Below are positions 47,127 to 55,421 of a stretch of 64,000 bases of DNA, piece by piece. The position numbers and the translations under genes were made by a program. Origin of the DNA: Acidiphilium sp. PA (GTDB lineage: Bacteria > Pseudomonadota > Alphaproteobacteria > Acetobacterales > Acetobacteraceae). The stretch is from positions 7,501 to 71,500 of the forward strand of contig NZ_JAIMBY010000012.1 of the NCBI RefSeq assembly GCF_026191915.1, written 5' to 3'. A model generated the notes under the pieces. It ran no database searches and had not been told where the DNA came from. It saw only the letters and a list, made by a program, of their open reading frames with translations. Position 1 is the stretch's first letter. Every line of letters starts with the position of its first letter.

Positions 47127-47981
47127 TCAGGGGTAAGTGGCTAACACATCAACGACTAGCCAGCGTAGCCCTTCGAAATTGCAATTTTTGGCCGCTCTGA
47201 AAGTAAGGGAATCGAACGTAACGCTACCGAGTCTGTATTTTGACTTAATATAGTGAAACAGCATTGATAGCCAGAATTTTCCACTTATAATTTGGCTCTC
47301 GGATGCACGATAAAATCCCAATAAACGTGTATCGCTCGAAAGAGGTTCTGCAGGCTTTGGAATACCTCGTTGATCGCAGATAGCATTGATATCGTCCAAA
47401 TATTTGGACATCAGGATAGGACAAATCTCCCATAGCTGCTTTGATTTACAAAAACTTTCTGGTTTTAGGCGACAGTTGGCGATTCCCAAATCTTCTAGCT
47501 GGGCGAAGTAGAAGAGCGAAAAAAGAGTTCTAAGATCGTTCCCAATCTCGGAAATCGTTTTTTCAAGACGCAAATTTCTTCGAACCTCTTCCCTTCCGAT
47601 CTTTGGATCCGATTCAACAACAATTTCAACCATTGCTTCTTCCTGTAGGAAAAAGTTTTCAATGCAGAATCTGTCTAGATAAAATAAGCCCTTGATGTCT
47701 TCCTTCTTGTTGAGTAGATCATCGAAATCCTTGTCGAGAATGTAAACACGTTTCTGTAATGAGTTGGCTCCACATTCTTTTGCATGAGCAAGAACACTTG
47801 GCTTCCCACCAAGAGGAAAGATTTTCTCAAAAATTAGCTCTGGAAATATTGCCTTTAAAATAACAAAATAGAGATTCTCCTGGTCAGCATCCTCAACATA
47901 AAAATAAAACTCATTATAACTTCGATAGAAAATGTCCGTAGCAGCCAAGCCACCTTCGCTTCTCTGAGGAAGAGCAATCAT
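47127..47981 (-). CDS. DUF4435 (Toprim-type) protein, PARIS AriB-like
   Basis: 284 residues, AT-rich. Toprim-like motifs are visible: an acidic FYFYVEDADQENLYF with Glu30, and VYILDKDFDDLL with the DxD at residues 83-85. DUF4435 proteins paired with an ABC-type ATPase form the PARIS anti-phage system, where the Toprim protein is the toxic nuclease effector. The ATPase gene lies immediately upstream on the same strand. The frame extends to a TTG at 48041 overlapping the ATPase, but ATG 47981 places the catalytic Glu at the distance usual for the family. Confidence 0.82.
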   Translation of the reverse strand: MIALPQRSEGGLAATDIFYRSYNEFYFYVEDADQENLYFVILKAIFPELIFEKIFPLGGKPSVLAHAKECGANSLQKRVYILDKDFDDLLNKKEDIKGLFYLDRFCIENFFLQEEAMVEIVVESDPKIGREEVRRNLRLEKTISEIGNDLRTLFSLFYFAQLEDLGIANCRLKPESFCKSKQLWEICPILMSKYLDDINAICDQRGIPKPAEPLSSDTRLLGFYRASESQIISGKFWLSMLFHYIKSKYRLGSVTFDSLTFRAAKNCNFEGLRWLVVDVLATYP

Positions 47982-48003
47982 CTTATCTGTCACGTCATTG
48001 GCC

Positions 48004-49296
48004 TCAGAAGAGTACGCAAGAAGATTTTCGGCCCGCCACAATTTCCGGTGAGTGAGTTGCTACAAGAACTTGCGTCTTGTTAGGGCGAAGCCTCAAAAAT
48101 GAATCCATAAAATCTGTTTGCCATTTCGGGTGAAGAGACAATTCGGGTTCATCAACGATGAAGATCGAACTTTCAGTTGCTTCAAAGGCCATGAGCGCAA
48201 ATAAGATAATGATTTGGGTCTCCCCCGATGACAATTTTTGAATAGGTCGGTAATTACCGACCGAATTACCGTTCTTCAACTCAGTGAAGACAAGCCTTCC
48301 AGTGTTGTCGTCAGCTACAACTGACTTTCCACTATCCTTTAAAAATAAATTGACGGATTTTAAATATTCGCTCAGTCGGTTGAATGCCGCCGCGTTACTT
48401 TCTTCAAATTCTTTAAAAGCACGGGCTAATTGATCGACTCTAGAAAACTGGGATTGGATTAAATCTACAACCTTACCAGATGTTTGTGAACTTTTATCAA
48501 CCTCCTGGCCTAAGCTCCTAAAATAACTAAAGTATTGCTCTACGCGTTGTCTCACATTCTCCAACGGGATTGATGCTGACAGATACTCTTTGACCTTTTT
48601 TTCCAGTTGTTCTGTACTCTCCTTGGGAATTTGGAAGCCGGTTGAAGATAGATCCTCACTGTCTGGACTATGCAAAGCCGTCAAGATTATTCGAGATTTA
48701 AGTTGAGTATCATTTTCTCGCGCCGCTTTTCGGTATTCTGCGTATTGCTCACCGAAAATTTTTTGAACGTGCTGTAGCGGGGTAATTTGCTTCCTGAGAC
48801 GATTCCGAACCATCGCTTGCGGCGATTCGTTATAAATGACTTCTTCGATCTCAGCCGTAATTGTTCTTTCGAGAGAGATAACAGTAGGTTTTTTCAAACT
48901 TCTTAAAAAAATCCAGATTTTTTTCTCATGCTCTTCTGGGGTCAAACCTCTATATCGTTCTTCATCTGCCCCCCCGGGCTCTTTAGGCTCGACTTTGATC
49001 GAAATGGGCGAAAATTGATCATGCGCGCATTCGACCTTGATCAAAACTTCAACTGCGGATCGTTCTGCAATAATTGTATAATCTTTATCGTTAATCTCTA
49101 GATTGAGCCGCAACTGACAGTAATCTTGGGTGGCAAGCTTGGGAACGTTGGGCGTAAGTAGCCAATCAATAACACTAAGGGCACTTGTCTTGCCGCTTCC
49201 GTTAATACCCACGAGAAGGTTTAGGTCATTAAAGAACCTCAAGCTCAGGTTCAATGTACCATACAGGTCTTGGATACTTAGGGAAATAAGTCGCAT
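48004..49296 (-). CDS. ABC-type AAA ATPase, PARIS AriA-like
   Basis: 430 residues, AT-rich. Walker A GINGSGKT at residues 30-37, a long helical insertion (about 150-330), signature LSSGETQ (355-361), Walker B SIFIVDEPELSLHP, and the H-switch VATHSPEIV near the end. This is the RecF/OLD-like ATPase family. The strand order, ATPase upstream of a DUF4435 gene 22 bases apart, is that of AriA-AriB, where the ATPase senses phage proteins and releases the nuclease. Other OLD/Gabija-like two-gene systems share the ATPase fold, but not DUF4435. Confidence 0.85.
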   Translation of the reverse strand: MRLISLSIQDLYGTLNLSLRFFNDLNLLVGINGSGKTSALSVIDWLLTPNVPKLATQDYCQLRLNLEINDKDYTIIAERSAVEVLIKVECAHDQFSPISIKVEPKEPGGADEERYRGLTPEEHEKKIWIFLRSLKKPTVISLERTITAEIEEVIYNESPQAMVRNRLRKQITPLQHVQKIFGEQYAEYRKAARENDTQLKSRIILTALHSPDSEDLSSTGFQIPKESTEQLEKKVKEYLSASIPLENVRQRVEQYFSYFRSLGQEVDKSSQTSGKVVDLIQSQFSRVDQLARAFKEFEESNAAAFNRLSEYLKSVNLFLKDSGKSVVADDNTGRLVFTELKNGNSVGNYRPIQKLSSGETQIIILFALMAFEATESSIFIVDEPELSLHPKWQTDFMDSFLRLRPNKTQVLVATHSPEIVAGRKSSCVLF

Positions 49297-49771
49297 TCTA
49301 GATCACTCTCGCAATTCATATTTCTTATAGAGGCATTTACAACGTTATACGATCTAGAATAGTCCATCCTCAAGCGGCCATCTACCTTTCGGTCCGCCAG
49401 CCCCGATAAGATTTAGACTACCAATGTTCGCTCGGAGATGTAAAGCGGGCTATCGAGGTTTCTTGGACGACGGCAAGCCTAGCCGTGCTGCCCTGGGTCT
49501 GCAACCCGGGGTAGGACATCCCTCGCGGAACACGGGCTTTATATCAGGGTTGTGGCGCGACAAACACGGTGGGAAAGGGAATCAACGCGCTTGGCGTGCA
49601 GATCGTGGGCATAAAGCTCGTCAATGAATGCGCGGATATCCCTCAGCCGCCCACCATCACGTAATTTCGATTCTGCAATTCCCATAATCCACCCTCATCC
49701 ATGGATTCCAACGCTCGGTAGAGAATCGCAGCGACTTGGCGCAACACCTGGACCTATGGAAAACGGGGGGT
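49297..49771. other. Non-coding region upstream of the PARIS-like pair
   Basis: About 475 bases. The first 80 are AT-rich and probably hold the promoter for the ATPase gene. From 49380 the sequence is mixed, with no defensible gene; short plus-strand frames of 60-85 codons show no family features. It looks like decayed DNA. Confidence 0.5.
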
Positions 49772-49942
49772 TCATGAGCCAAACCGGTCAATCCGCTTTC
49801 GGCCATTGTAAGACATTGGCTGTCGCGTTGAATACGGCCAATCCGCCGCCCCGCACACAAGCCCATACTTCACGGGGTTGAAATGAACATAATCGACATG
49901 CGCCCCATAGTCCGCATCGTCACGGATCGTATGCTCCCAGAT
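49772..49942 (-). pseudogene. Truncated REP-associated tyrosine transposase (RAYT), C-terminal fragment
   Basis: On the minus strand the frame reads IWEHTIRDDADYGAHVDYVH then FNPVKYGLVCGAADWPYST, the conserved C-terminal part of Y1/RAYT transposases. The catalytic N-terminal half (HUH motif) is missing. Upstream the same frame runs into two GC-rich repeats matching the spacer of the dispersed hairpin family. A stop closes the fragment at 49772. RAYTs are the enzymes associated with REP/BIME palindromes, so its junction with these repeats is informative. Confidence 0.82.
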
Positions 49943-49943
49943 C

Positions 49944-50078
49944 CCGTGCCGCCGAAACCGCCGATGCCCCAGATAAAACTTTGTCACCCTGAGTCCGTGC
50001 CGCCAAAACCACCCATGCCCCAGAGTCAAAAAGTTTTTTGCTTCTTTTTTACAAAAAAGAAGCGCTTCCCTCCCTGAC
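49944..50078. repeat. Dispersed repeat, copy 8 (right half) with duplicated spacer
   Basis: Two 30-base direct repeats, CCGTGCCGCCGAAACCGCCG (start of copy at 49944) and a variant at 49995, offset by 51 bases. The second runs into GTCAAAAAGTTTTTTGC and the right hairpin CTTCTTTTTT-ac-AAAAAAGAAG, then a pyrimidine-rich flank. It forms the right edge of the island and is the complement of the left half at 45300. Confidence 0.85.
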
Positions 50079-50122
50079 TTTTTCCTTTCTCACCCCCCAC
50101 CGATCATGGTCTAACCCTCCCC

Positions 50123-50842
50123 ATGATCGCAAACGCGCCGTTCATGCCTGCCGACCCGACCGAGCGCTTCACGGTGATCTTCCGCGCCCTGCAGCGCTCG
50201 GTCGCGGACAACGGCTACCGCCTCAAAATCCACGGCCCGCTCATCGTCCTGATCTGGAACTACCTCGCCGGCCAGATCGCCCGCTTCGCCCGCATCGCAT
50301 CCCGCCCACCCCAATCCCCCCGCACCCGCGCTCCCGGACCGGTCGAGCGCGAACCCGCCAATCCCAATCCCAATCCCAAACCACCCGTCACCCTGCCGCG
50401 CGGCTTCGCCTGGCTCATCCGCCTGCTCCCCAACGGCCCCGCCACCGTCGTCGCCGGTGCCGCCGCCCGCGCCGATCTCCAGCTTTTCATGGAAGACCCC
50501 ATCGTGCTGGAGCTGCTGGCCACCCACCCCAGCCTCGGCCGCATCCTCCGCCCCCTCCACACCATGCTCGGCCTGCGTCCCCCCCAAATCATCAAACGCC
50601 CCAGAAAACCCCGGAGCGAACCCACAAACCCCGCCACCCCCCGCCCCAAACGCCCCCGCCCCAGGCGCCAGCCCGACTTCATGGCCCAATACAAAGTCAA
50701 CCCCGACGGCAGCATCGACTTCACGCCCGAACAACTCCGCGACATCCTCGGCCCACCCCCACCACCCGTCCCGCCCTGGCACCACCCCTTCGTGCCCTCC
50801 TTCGATGCCAAAAAAATGTGGCGCAAAGGCCCACGGGGCTGA
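50123..50842 (+). CDS. Hypothetical protein with proline-rich linkers
   Basis: 239 residues. N-terminal globular helix-rich part (PTERFTVIFRALQRSVADNG, LIVLIWNYLAGQIARFARIA), a Pro/Asn-rich linker with PNPNPNP around residues 80-88, a middle segment (TLPRGFAWLIRLLPNGPATV), a basic Pro-rich stretch and a C-terminus YKVNPDGSIDFTPEQLRDIL followed by Pro-rich WHHPF. Codon use matches the core genome. I do not recognise it; similar Pro-rich proteins of unknown function occur in Acetobacteraceae. No operon partner. Confidence 0.7.
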   Translation: MIANAPFMPADPTERFTVIFRALQRSVADNGYRLKIHGPLIVLIWNYLAGQIARFARIASRPPQSPRTRAPGPVEREPANPNPNPKPPVTLPRGFAWLIRLLPNGPATVVAGAAARADLQLFMEDPIVLELLATHPSLGRILRPLHTMLGLRPPQIIKRPRKPRSEPTNPATPRPKRPRPRRQPDFMAQYKVNPDGSIDFTPEQLRDILGPPPPPVPPWHHPFVPSFDAKKMWRKGPRG

Positions 50843-50968
50843 TGCACGCCTATTTCATTACGGTATCGTATTGAAAAAGGATACGCGAGGCGTGGAAAAG
50901 CCCCAATCGGTGACCCCCTCGTCCTTCACCCCTTGCCATTGCCGCCAACCCCGACAAAACTCGCCGGA

Positions 50969-51916
50969 ATGCCCGCGAAACCCATCATCAACCGCAGCTG
51001 GATTCCCCTCAACGCCCTGCGCGCCTTCGAGGCGGTAGGTCGCCACCTCAGCTTCACCGCCGGCGGTCAGGCGCTGAATGTCTCCCAAAGCGCCCTGAGC
51101 CGGCATGTGCAGACGCTCGAATCCCTGCTCGGCTCGCCCTTGCTCATCCGCCGCCCGCACGGTCTCGAACTCACCGCCTCGGGTCAGGCGCTCCTCCCGG
51201 CCATCAGCCGCTCGTTCGATGCCATCGAGCGCGAAATGAACGAGATTATCCGCAACCGCGGCCGCCCCAGCCACCAGCGCACGCTGCGGGTCCACATGCC
51301 GCCCAGCTTCCTGCAGCAAATCGCCATCCCGGCGCTGAAATACTTCCACCGCCAATACCCCGACATCCTGATCGACGTGTTCTCCTCCAACGGCACCGGC
51401 ATGCCCAACGAAGAGCCCGACGTCGCCGTGGTCTACGACCGTCCGCAGGTCAGCCAGACCGTGACCGACCTGCTCTGGATGATCGACGTCGCCCCCGTCT
51501 GCGCCCCCGAGATCGCCGAAGCCCACAAGGGCAAATCGCTCGAACAATTCCTGCGCGACAACGAGCTTCTGCACGTCAAACTCGAAGGCCAGGCCCGCGG
51601 CATCAAATGGGCCAGCTACGCCCAGCAACTCGGGCTCGACGTCAATACCGACCGCGGCCTCGCCTTCGATACCGCCAGCTACGCCACCAGCTACGCCATC
51701 TCCGGCGCCGGCGTCGCCCTCACCGACCTCAATCTCTTCGCCCCGGAACTCGCCGCCGGCCGCCTCGTCGTGCCCTATGATGCCGTCATCGACGAAGGCT
51801 ACGGCTACTTCCTCATCCTCCGCCCCGAAGACCTCGCCGACCCGGTCGTCGCCCTCTTCCGCAGCTGGATGATCGAACACTGCGCCCGCCCACCCGCCGC
51901 TGATCGGCCGATTTGA
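50969..51916 (+). CDS. LysR-family transcriptional regulator (GcvA-like)
   Basis: 315-residue LTTR with the N-terminal helix-turn-helix ([40 protein letters not shown]) and a C-terminal substrate-binding domain (about 100-300). The N-terminus is of the GcvA/AmpR type. The frame extends to 50933, but ATG 50969 gives a normal length. It is followed in the same direction after 76 bases by an aldo/keto reductase gene, which it may regulate. Confidence 0.92.
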   Translation: MPAKPIINRSWIPLNALRAFEAVGRHLSFTAGGQALNVSQSALSRHVQTLESLLGSPLLIRRPHGLELTASGQALLPAISRSFDAIEREMNEIIRNRGRPSHQRTLRVHMPPSFLQQIAIPALKYFHRQYPDILIDVFSSNGTGMPNEEPDVAVVYDRPQVSQTVTDLLWMIDVAPVCAPEIAEAHKGKSLEQFLRDNELLHVKLEGQARGIKWASYAQQLGLDVNTDRGLAFDTASYATSYAISGAGVALTDLNLFAPELAAGRLVVPYDAVIDEGYGYFLILRPEDLADPVVALFRSWMIEHCARPPAADRPI

Positions 51917-51992
51917 ACATGGCAACAGTGCGCGGCCTTTTCGCGCCCGCGCCACACACTCATATACCGGGCCAATCAATCAGGAGCAGCGC

Positions 51993-52973
51993 ATGAAAAC
52001 CCGCCAACTCGGCACCCTTACCGTCTCCGCCCTCGGCCTCGGCTGCATGGGCATGTCCGATTTCTACGCCGGCCGCGATGAAGCCGAAGCGCGCGCCACG
52101 CTCGACCGCGCGCTCGACGCCGGCATCACCTTCTTCGATACCGCCGACATGTACGGCATGGGCGATAACGAAATCCTGCTGAGCCCCTTCGTCAAAGCCA
52201 ATCGCAGCAAAATCGTCATCGCCACCAAGTTCGGCAACGAATTCACCGCCGACCGCAAACGCCTCGGCGTCAACGGCAAGCCCGCCTACGTCAAATCCGC
52301 CTGCGATGCCTCGCTCAAACGCCTCGGCATCGACACGATCGACCTTTACTACCAGCACCGCGTCGATCCGACCGTGCCGATCGAAGAGACCGTGGGCGCC
52401 ATGGCCGACCTGGTCAAAGCCGGCAAAGTCAAACACCTCGGCCTCTCCGAAGCCTCGCCCGCGACCATCCGCCGCGCCCATAAGGTCCACACCATCACCG
52501 CATTGCAGACCGAATACTCGCTCTGGTCGCGCGACCCCGAGGGCGAATTACTCGAAACCGTGCGCGAGCTCGGCATCGGCTTCGTGCCCTACTCACCACT
52601 CGGACGCGGCTTCCTCGCCGGCGCCATCACCAAACCCGAAGACCTCGCCGCCGATGACTGGCGCCACAACAACCCGCGCTTCCAGGGCGAAAATTTCGCG
52701 AAAAACCTGAAACTGGTCGAGCAGGTCAAACAACGCGCCACCGAAAAATCCTGCACCCCCAGCCAGCTCGCGCTCGCCTGGGTGCTCGCGCAAGGCGAGG
52801 ACATCGTGCCGATCCCCGGCACCAAGCGCCGCAAATACCTCGATGAAAATATCGGCGCGCTCGACGTCACCCTGACCCGCAACGACCTCGCCGCGATCGA
52901 CCGCATCATGCCGCCCGGCGCGGTCGCCGGCACCCGCTACCCCGAGGCCGGCCTCAAAGCCGTCAACCTCTGA
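51993..52973 (+). CDS. Aldo/keto reductase
   Basis: 326-residue NADPH-dependent oxidoreductase with a TIM-barrel. The catalytic tetrad is visible: Asp in FFDTADMYG, Tyr in the same motif, Lys in VIATKFGN and His in LYYQHRVDP. The C-terminal cofactor region ([20 protein letters not shown]) is that of AKR11/13-type enzymes. Physiological substrate unknown; YhdN-like and pyridoxal-reductase-like members look alike. AGGAG precedes the ATG. The LysR gene lies upstream. Confidence 0.94.
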   Translation: MKTRQLGTLTVSALGLGCMGMSDFYAGRDEAEARATLDRALDAGITFFDTADMYGMGDNEILLSPFVKANRSKIVIATKFGNEFTADRKRLGVNGKPAYVKSACDASLKRLGIDTIDLYYQHRVDPTVPIEETVGAMADLVKAGKVKHLGLSEASPATIRRAHKVHTITALQTEYSLWSRDPEGELLETVRELGIGFVPYSPLGRGFLAGAITKPEDLAADDWRHNNPRFQGENFAKNLKLVEQVKQRATEKSCTPSQLALAWVLAQGEDIVPIPGTKRRKYLDENIGALDVTLTRNDLAAIDRIMPPGAVAGTRYPEAGLKAVNL

Positions 52974-53085
52974 GCCCAAACGCCGGGGCGTCAACCGCCC
53001 CGGCGACCTTGCATCCAAACCGCCTCCGCGTTATGCGACCCGCTTCATGACCGGTCGGCATCGGTCAGCCCCCAGGAGATCCGCG

Positions 53086-53313
53086 ATGAAGGCCAATATC
53101 CACCCCGAATACCACGAGATCAACATCATCATGACCGATGGTACCGCCTACACGACCCGGTCATGCTACGGCAAAGCCGGCGATACGCTGCGCCTCGATA
53201 TCGATCCGAAATCCCACCCCGCCTGGACCGGTCAGCACCGCGTCATGGACACCGGCGGCCAGGTCGCAAAGTTCAACAAACGCTTCGCCACCATCGGCGC
53301 CCGCACGAAGTAA
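53086..53313 (+). CDS. rpmE: Large ribosomal subunit protein bL31
   Basis: 75-residue bL31 ([39 protein letters not shown]). It has a single Cys, so it is the zinc-free form usual in alphaproteobacteria. A longer frame starts at 53047, but ATG 53086 follows AGGAG and is the conserved start. Confidence 0.97.
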   Translation: MKANIHPEYHEINIIMTDGTAYTTRSCYGKAGDTLRLDIDPKSHPAWTGQHRVMDTGGQVAKFNKRFATIGARTK

Positions 53314-53335
53314 TCCCGATGGGGCTTGGGTTAAG

Positions 53336-53600
53336 GAAGGCGGGGGGCTTTGCCCCCTCGACCCCCACTAAGGGCATCTCGGCGCTTACGCGGCCTTCGG
53401 CCACGGTCGCCTCGATCCCTTAGAACCCGCTAGTTTTCGGCAAGGGGAGGGCGCGGCCTCGGATTTTCCGTCGATCTGGCCTGGGTCGCCCTCCCCTTGC
53501 CGAAGACTAATGGATTTTAAAGGCTCCGCCTTTAACGGGGTCCAGGGGCAGAGCCCCTGGCCTTCTTGGCGCCCGAGCACCCGCCGGAAAATTTCGGGCC
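53336..53600. repeat. GC-rich block of nested inverted repeats
   Basis: Four palindromic units in 265 non-coding bases. GGGGGCTTTGCCCCC lies near 53342. An 18-base perfect inverted repeat has TTCGGCAAGGGGAGGGCG (53436-53453) and its complement at 53487-53504. TTAAAGGC-tcc-GCCTTTAA is at 53517-53535. CCAGGGGCAGAGCCCCTGG is at 53542-53560. Dispersed elements with this CCAGGGGC...GCCCCTGG motif are common in Rhodospirillales. It differs from the A/T-loop hairpin family. It separates rpmE and hsp20. Confidence 0.8.
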
Positions 53601-53615
53601 GGGATGTCGAATCCT

Positions 53616-53645
53616 CTTGAACACCTCCCCTCCTAGTGACTAAAT
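53616..53645 (+). promoter_or_regulatory. Candidate heat-shock (RpoH) promoter of hsp20
   Basis: CTTGAA at 53616-53621 and CTAAAT at 53640-53645 with an 18-base gap resemble an alphaproteobacterial sigma-32 promoter. This would give a leader of about 90 bases, ending in the thermometer hairpin. The -10 is a weak match. Confidence 0.4.
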
Positions 53646-53714
53646 TGATCATGAAGGATGCCATTGGGTCCTTCGTTCGACTGCGGATTGGTCACATTGA
53701 CGGTCCGAATCTCA

Positions 53715-53734
53715 ACCTTGCTATTGCAGGAGGT
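53715..53734 (+). promoter_or_regulatory. ROSE-like RNA thermometer hairpin before hsp20
   Basis: ACCTTGCT (53715-53722) can pair with AGGAGGT (53728-53734) across a five-base loop if the G at 53720 is bulged. The seven pairs thus include the whole Shine-Dalgarno. This is the hallmark of ROSE elements, with the conserved TTGCT facing AGGAG. The start ATG lies five bases after. Heat would melt it and free the ribosome site. Confidence 0.75.
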
Positions 53735-53739
53735 TTGTT

Positions 53740-54207
53740 ATGACTCTTGATTTCTCGCCCTTGTTCCGTTCCGCCATCGGCTTCGACCGTTTGCAGCATT
53801 TGCTGGATAGCGTGCCGGATGCCAGCGTGACCTCGTATCCCCCGTACAACATCGAGAAGCTCAGTGCGGAAGACTATCGCCTGACCATGGCGGTAGCTGG
53901 TTTCCGGGCTGACGACATCGAAATGACGGTCAAGGAGAATACGCTGGTCATTGCCGGCAAGATCGCGAACGAAACGCAGAAGGGTGAAACCCTGTACCGT
54001 GGCATTGCGGCCCGCGCGTTCGAGCGCCGGTTTGCGCTGGCCGACCACATGGTGGTCGACGGTGCGACGCTGGAAAATGGTCTGCTGCATGTTGCCTTGA
54101 AGCGTGTCATCCCCGAGGCGTTGAAGCCCCGCCGGATCACGATCGAGGCGGCGGCACCGGCCTCCGTGCGCACGATCGAGCAGGACACCGCCAAGCTCGC
54201 GGCCTGA
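53740..54207 (+). CDS. Small heat-shock protein Hsp20 (IbpA-like)
   Basis: 155-residue alpha-crystallin chaperone that holds unfolding proteins. The alpha-crystallin domain spans about 33-130 (YNIEKLSAEDYRLTMAVAGF, ENTLVIAGKI, RGIAARAFERRFALADHM, LENGLLHVALKRVIPEALKP), followed by the IxI-type RRITIE tail that links subunits. Preceded by a ROSE-like thermometer and a very strong AGGAGG site; followed by a strong terminator. It is a single-gene unit. Confidence 0.96.
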   Translation: MTLDFSPLFRSAIGFDRLQHLLDSVPDASVTSYPPYNIEKLSAEDYRLTMAVAGFRADDIEMTVKENTLVIAGKIANETQKGETLYRGIAARAFERRFALADHMVVDGATLENGLLHVALKRVIPEALKPRRITIEAAAPASVRTIEQDTAKLAA

Positions 54208-54225
54208 TCTATCAAACTAATGACG

Positions 54226-54253
54226 CCCCGCATCGCAAGATGCGGGGTTTTTT
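54226..54253. terminator. Bidirectional terminator between hsp20 and the HlyD gene
   Basis: CCCCGCATC (54226-54234), loop GCAA, GATGCGGGG (54239-54247), then six T. Perfect nine-base stem. It directly follows hsp20; the convergent HlyD gene ends at its right edge. Confidence 0.93.
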
Positions 54254-55193
54254 ATCGCCCGTGGCCCGGGACGATCCGCACCGTGGCGCTCATTCCCGCG
54301 GCGAGGAACAATCCCGGCGGCACATGATCGAGCGCGATATGGACCGGGATGCGCTGTGACAGCCGCACCCACGAATACACGGGATTGACGACCGGCAGCC
54401 CGCCGGCCGATGTCTGGGCGTCGCTCACCGCGATGCCCCGCCCGATCCCTTGTACCACGCCGGTCAACACCTGCCCCGGATCGGCCAGCAACTGGATTTT
54501 CGCCGCTTCTCCCGGCCTGATCCGGCCGAGTTCGGTCTCCTCGAAATAGGCCGTCACCCAGATATCGCGGGCATCGACCAGGGTGAGCGCCGCGCTGCCC
54601 GCATGGGCATAATCGCCGGCGTGCAGCGTGAGGTTGGTGATCGTGCCGGTGACCGGCGCCTTCACCACCGTTCGCCGCAGATTGAGTAACGCTTGTGCCA
54701 CCCGGGCCTTGTCGCCCATCACGGCGGCCGCGGCGGCCTGCGCGGCGGCGGCGGCGTTCTGTTGCGCCTCGGCCGATACCGCCATCGAGGGCAGGCGTGC
54801 CCGGCGCGAGGCATCGGCCGCTTTCATCCGTGCGGTCGCCTCATCAGCGGCGAGCGCCGCCTGGGCGGCGGCCAGCGCGTTCTCGAAATCGGAGGGGTCG
54901 ATCCGCATCAGCACCTGACCGCGCCGCACCGTCTGGTTGGCATGAACATCGACCGACACGATCCGCCCGGATATTTCCGGTGTGATCGCGATCGCATAGG
55001 CCCGCACCCGGGCATCGCGGGTCCACGGCGTGGCATCGTAGCGGGTCCAGGCCAGCGCGCCGAGCCAGAGCGCGCCCATCACCACGATCACCGTTGCCAG
55101 AATGGAAAACACCGGCTTGTAAGGCCGCGCGGCCGCCGGCGTGGGCGGCTTGGCCACCGGCGTCATGAGATCTCGCTGCACCGAATCGAACAT
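54252..55193 (-). CDS. HlyD/EmrA-type membrane fusion protein of efflux system (AaeA-like)
   Basis: 313-residue periplasmic adaptor: an N-terminal membrane anchor (FSILATVIVVMGALWLGALAW), a lipoyl/barrel-sandwich half (TPEISGRIVSVDVHANQTVR), an Ala-rich coiled coil of about 60 residues, and the second half (VVKAPVTGTITNLTLHAGDY) with a C-terminal beta-barrel. Together with the DUF1656 and FUSC genes upstream it forms an AaeA-AaeX-AaeB-like exporter for aromatic carboxylic acids. Confidence 0.93.
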   Translation of the reverse strand: MFDSVQRDLMTPVAKPPTPAAARPYKPVFSILATVIVVMGALWLGALAWTRYDATPWTRDARVRAYAIAITPEISGRIVSVDVHANQTVRRGQVLMRIDPSDFENALAAAQAALAADEATARMKAADASRRARLPSMAVSAEAQQNAAAAAQAAAAAVMGDKARVAQALLNLRRTVVKAPVTGTITNLTLHAGDYAHAGSAALTLVDARDIWVTAYFEETELGRIRPGEAAKIQLLADPGQVLTGVVQGIGRGIAVSDAQTSAGGLPVVNPVYSWVRLSQRIPVHIALDHVPPGLFLAAGMSATVRIVPGHGR

Positions 55194-55202
55194 CGCACCC
55201 TC

Positions 55203-55421
55203 TCAAATCGAGGGCATCGCAAGGATCAATCCCCCCGCGATGCACCCGAACAACGACAACATGAACAAAGGCCAGTTCCAGACCAATCGATCGACCCCGG
55301 CGCGCGCCAGCAGGCGGCGCAGCACGTCGGTCAGCAGCACCGCGAGCAGCAGCATCGGCACCGCCGGCTCGATCGCGATGCCGAAGAGTGATATCTCGGC
55401 AAGATGCGGCAAAAAGCTCAT
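55203..55421 (-). CDS. DUF1656 small membrane protein (AaeX-like)
   Basis: 72-residue protein with two hydrophobic segments (PAVPMLLLAVLLTDVLRRLL and WPLFMLSLFGCIAGGLILAM). DUF1656 members occur between the FUSC and HlyD genes of aromatic-acid efflux operons, of which AaeX is the model. The start overlaps the FUSC stop by four bases and the HlyD gene follows nine bases later. Confidence 0.92.
   Translation of the reverse strand: MSFLPHLAEISLFGIAIEPAVPMLLLAVLLTDVLRRLLARAGVDRLVWNWPLFMLSLFGCIAGGLILAMPSI

Larger units (their letters stand above)
45366..49994. mobile_element. Accessory island (toxin-immunity, PARIS-like pair, RAYT remnant)
   Basis: Interval of visibly lower GC with no core genes. 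It contains the TNT toxin and probable immunity gene, the DUF4435 and AAA genes, decayed coding remnants and a truncated transposase. It is bounded by a left half and a right half of the same repeat element. No integrase, tRNA or direct target duplication was recognised, so the mechanism of acquisition is inferred rather than seen. Confidence 0.65.

Noticed and set aside
49425-49530. tRNA-like GC-rich stretch in the island
   Set aside because: No cloverleaf with a TTC loop and anticodon stem could be formed; no tRNA gene was seen anywhere in the window.
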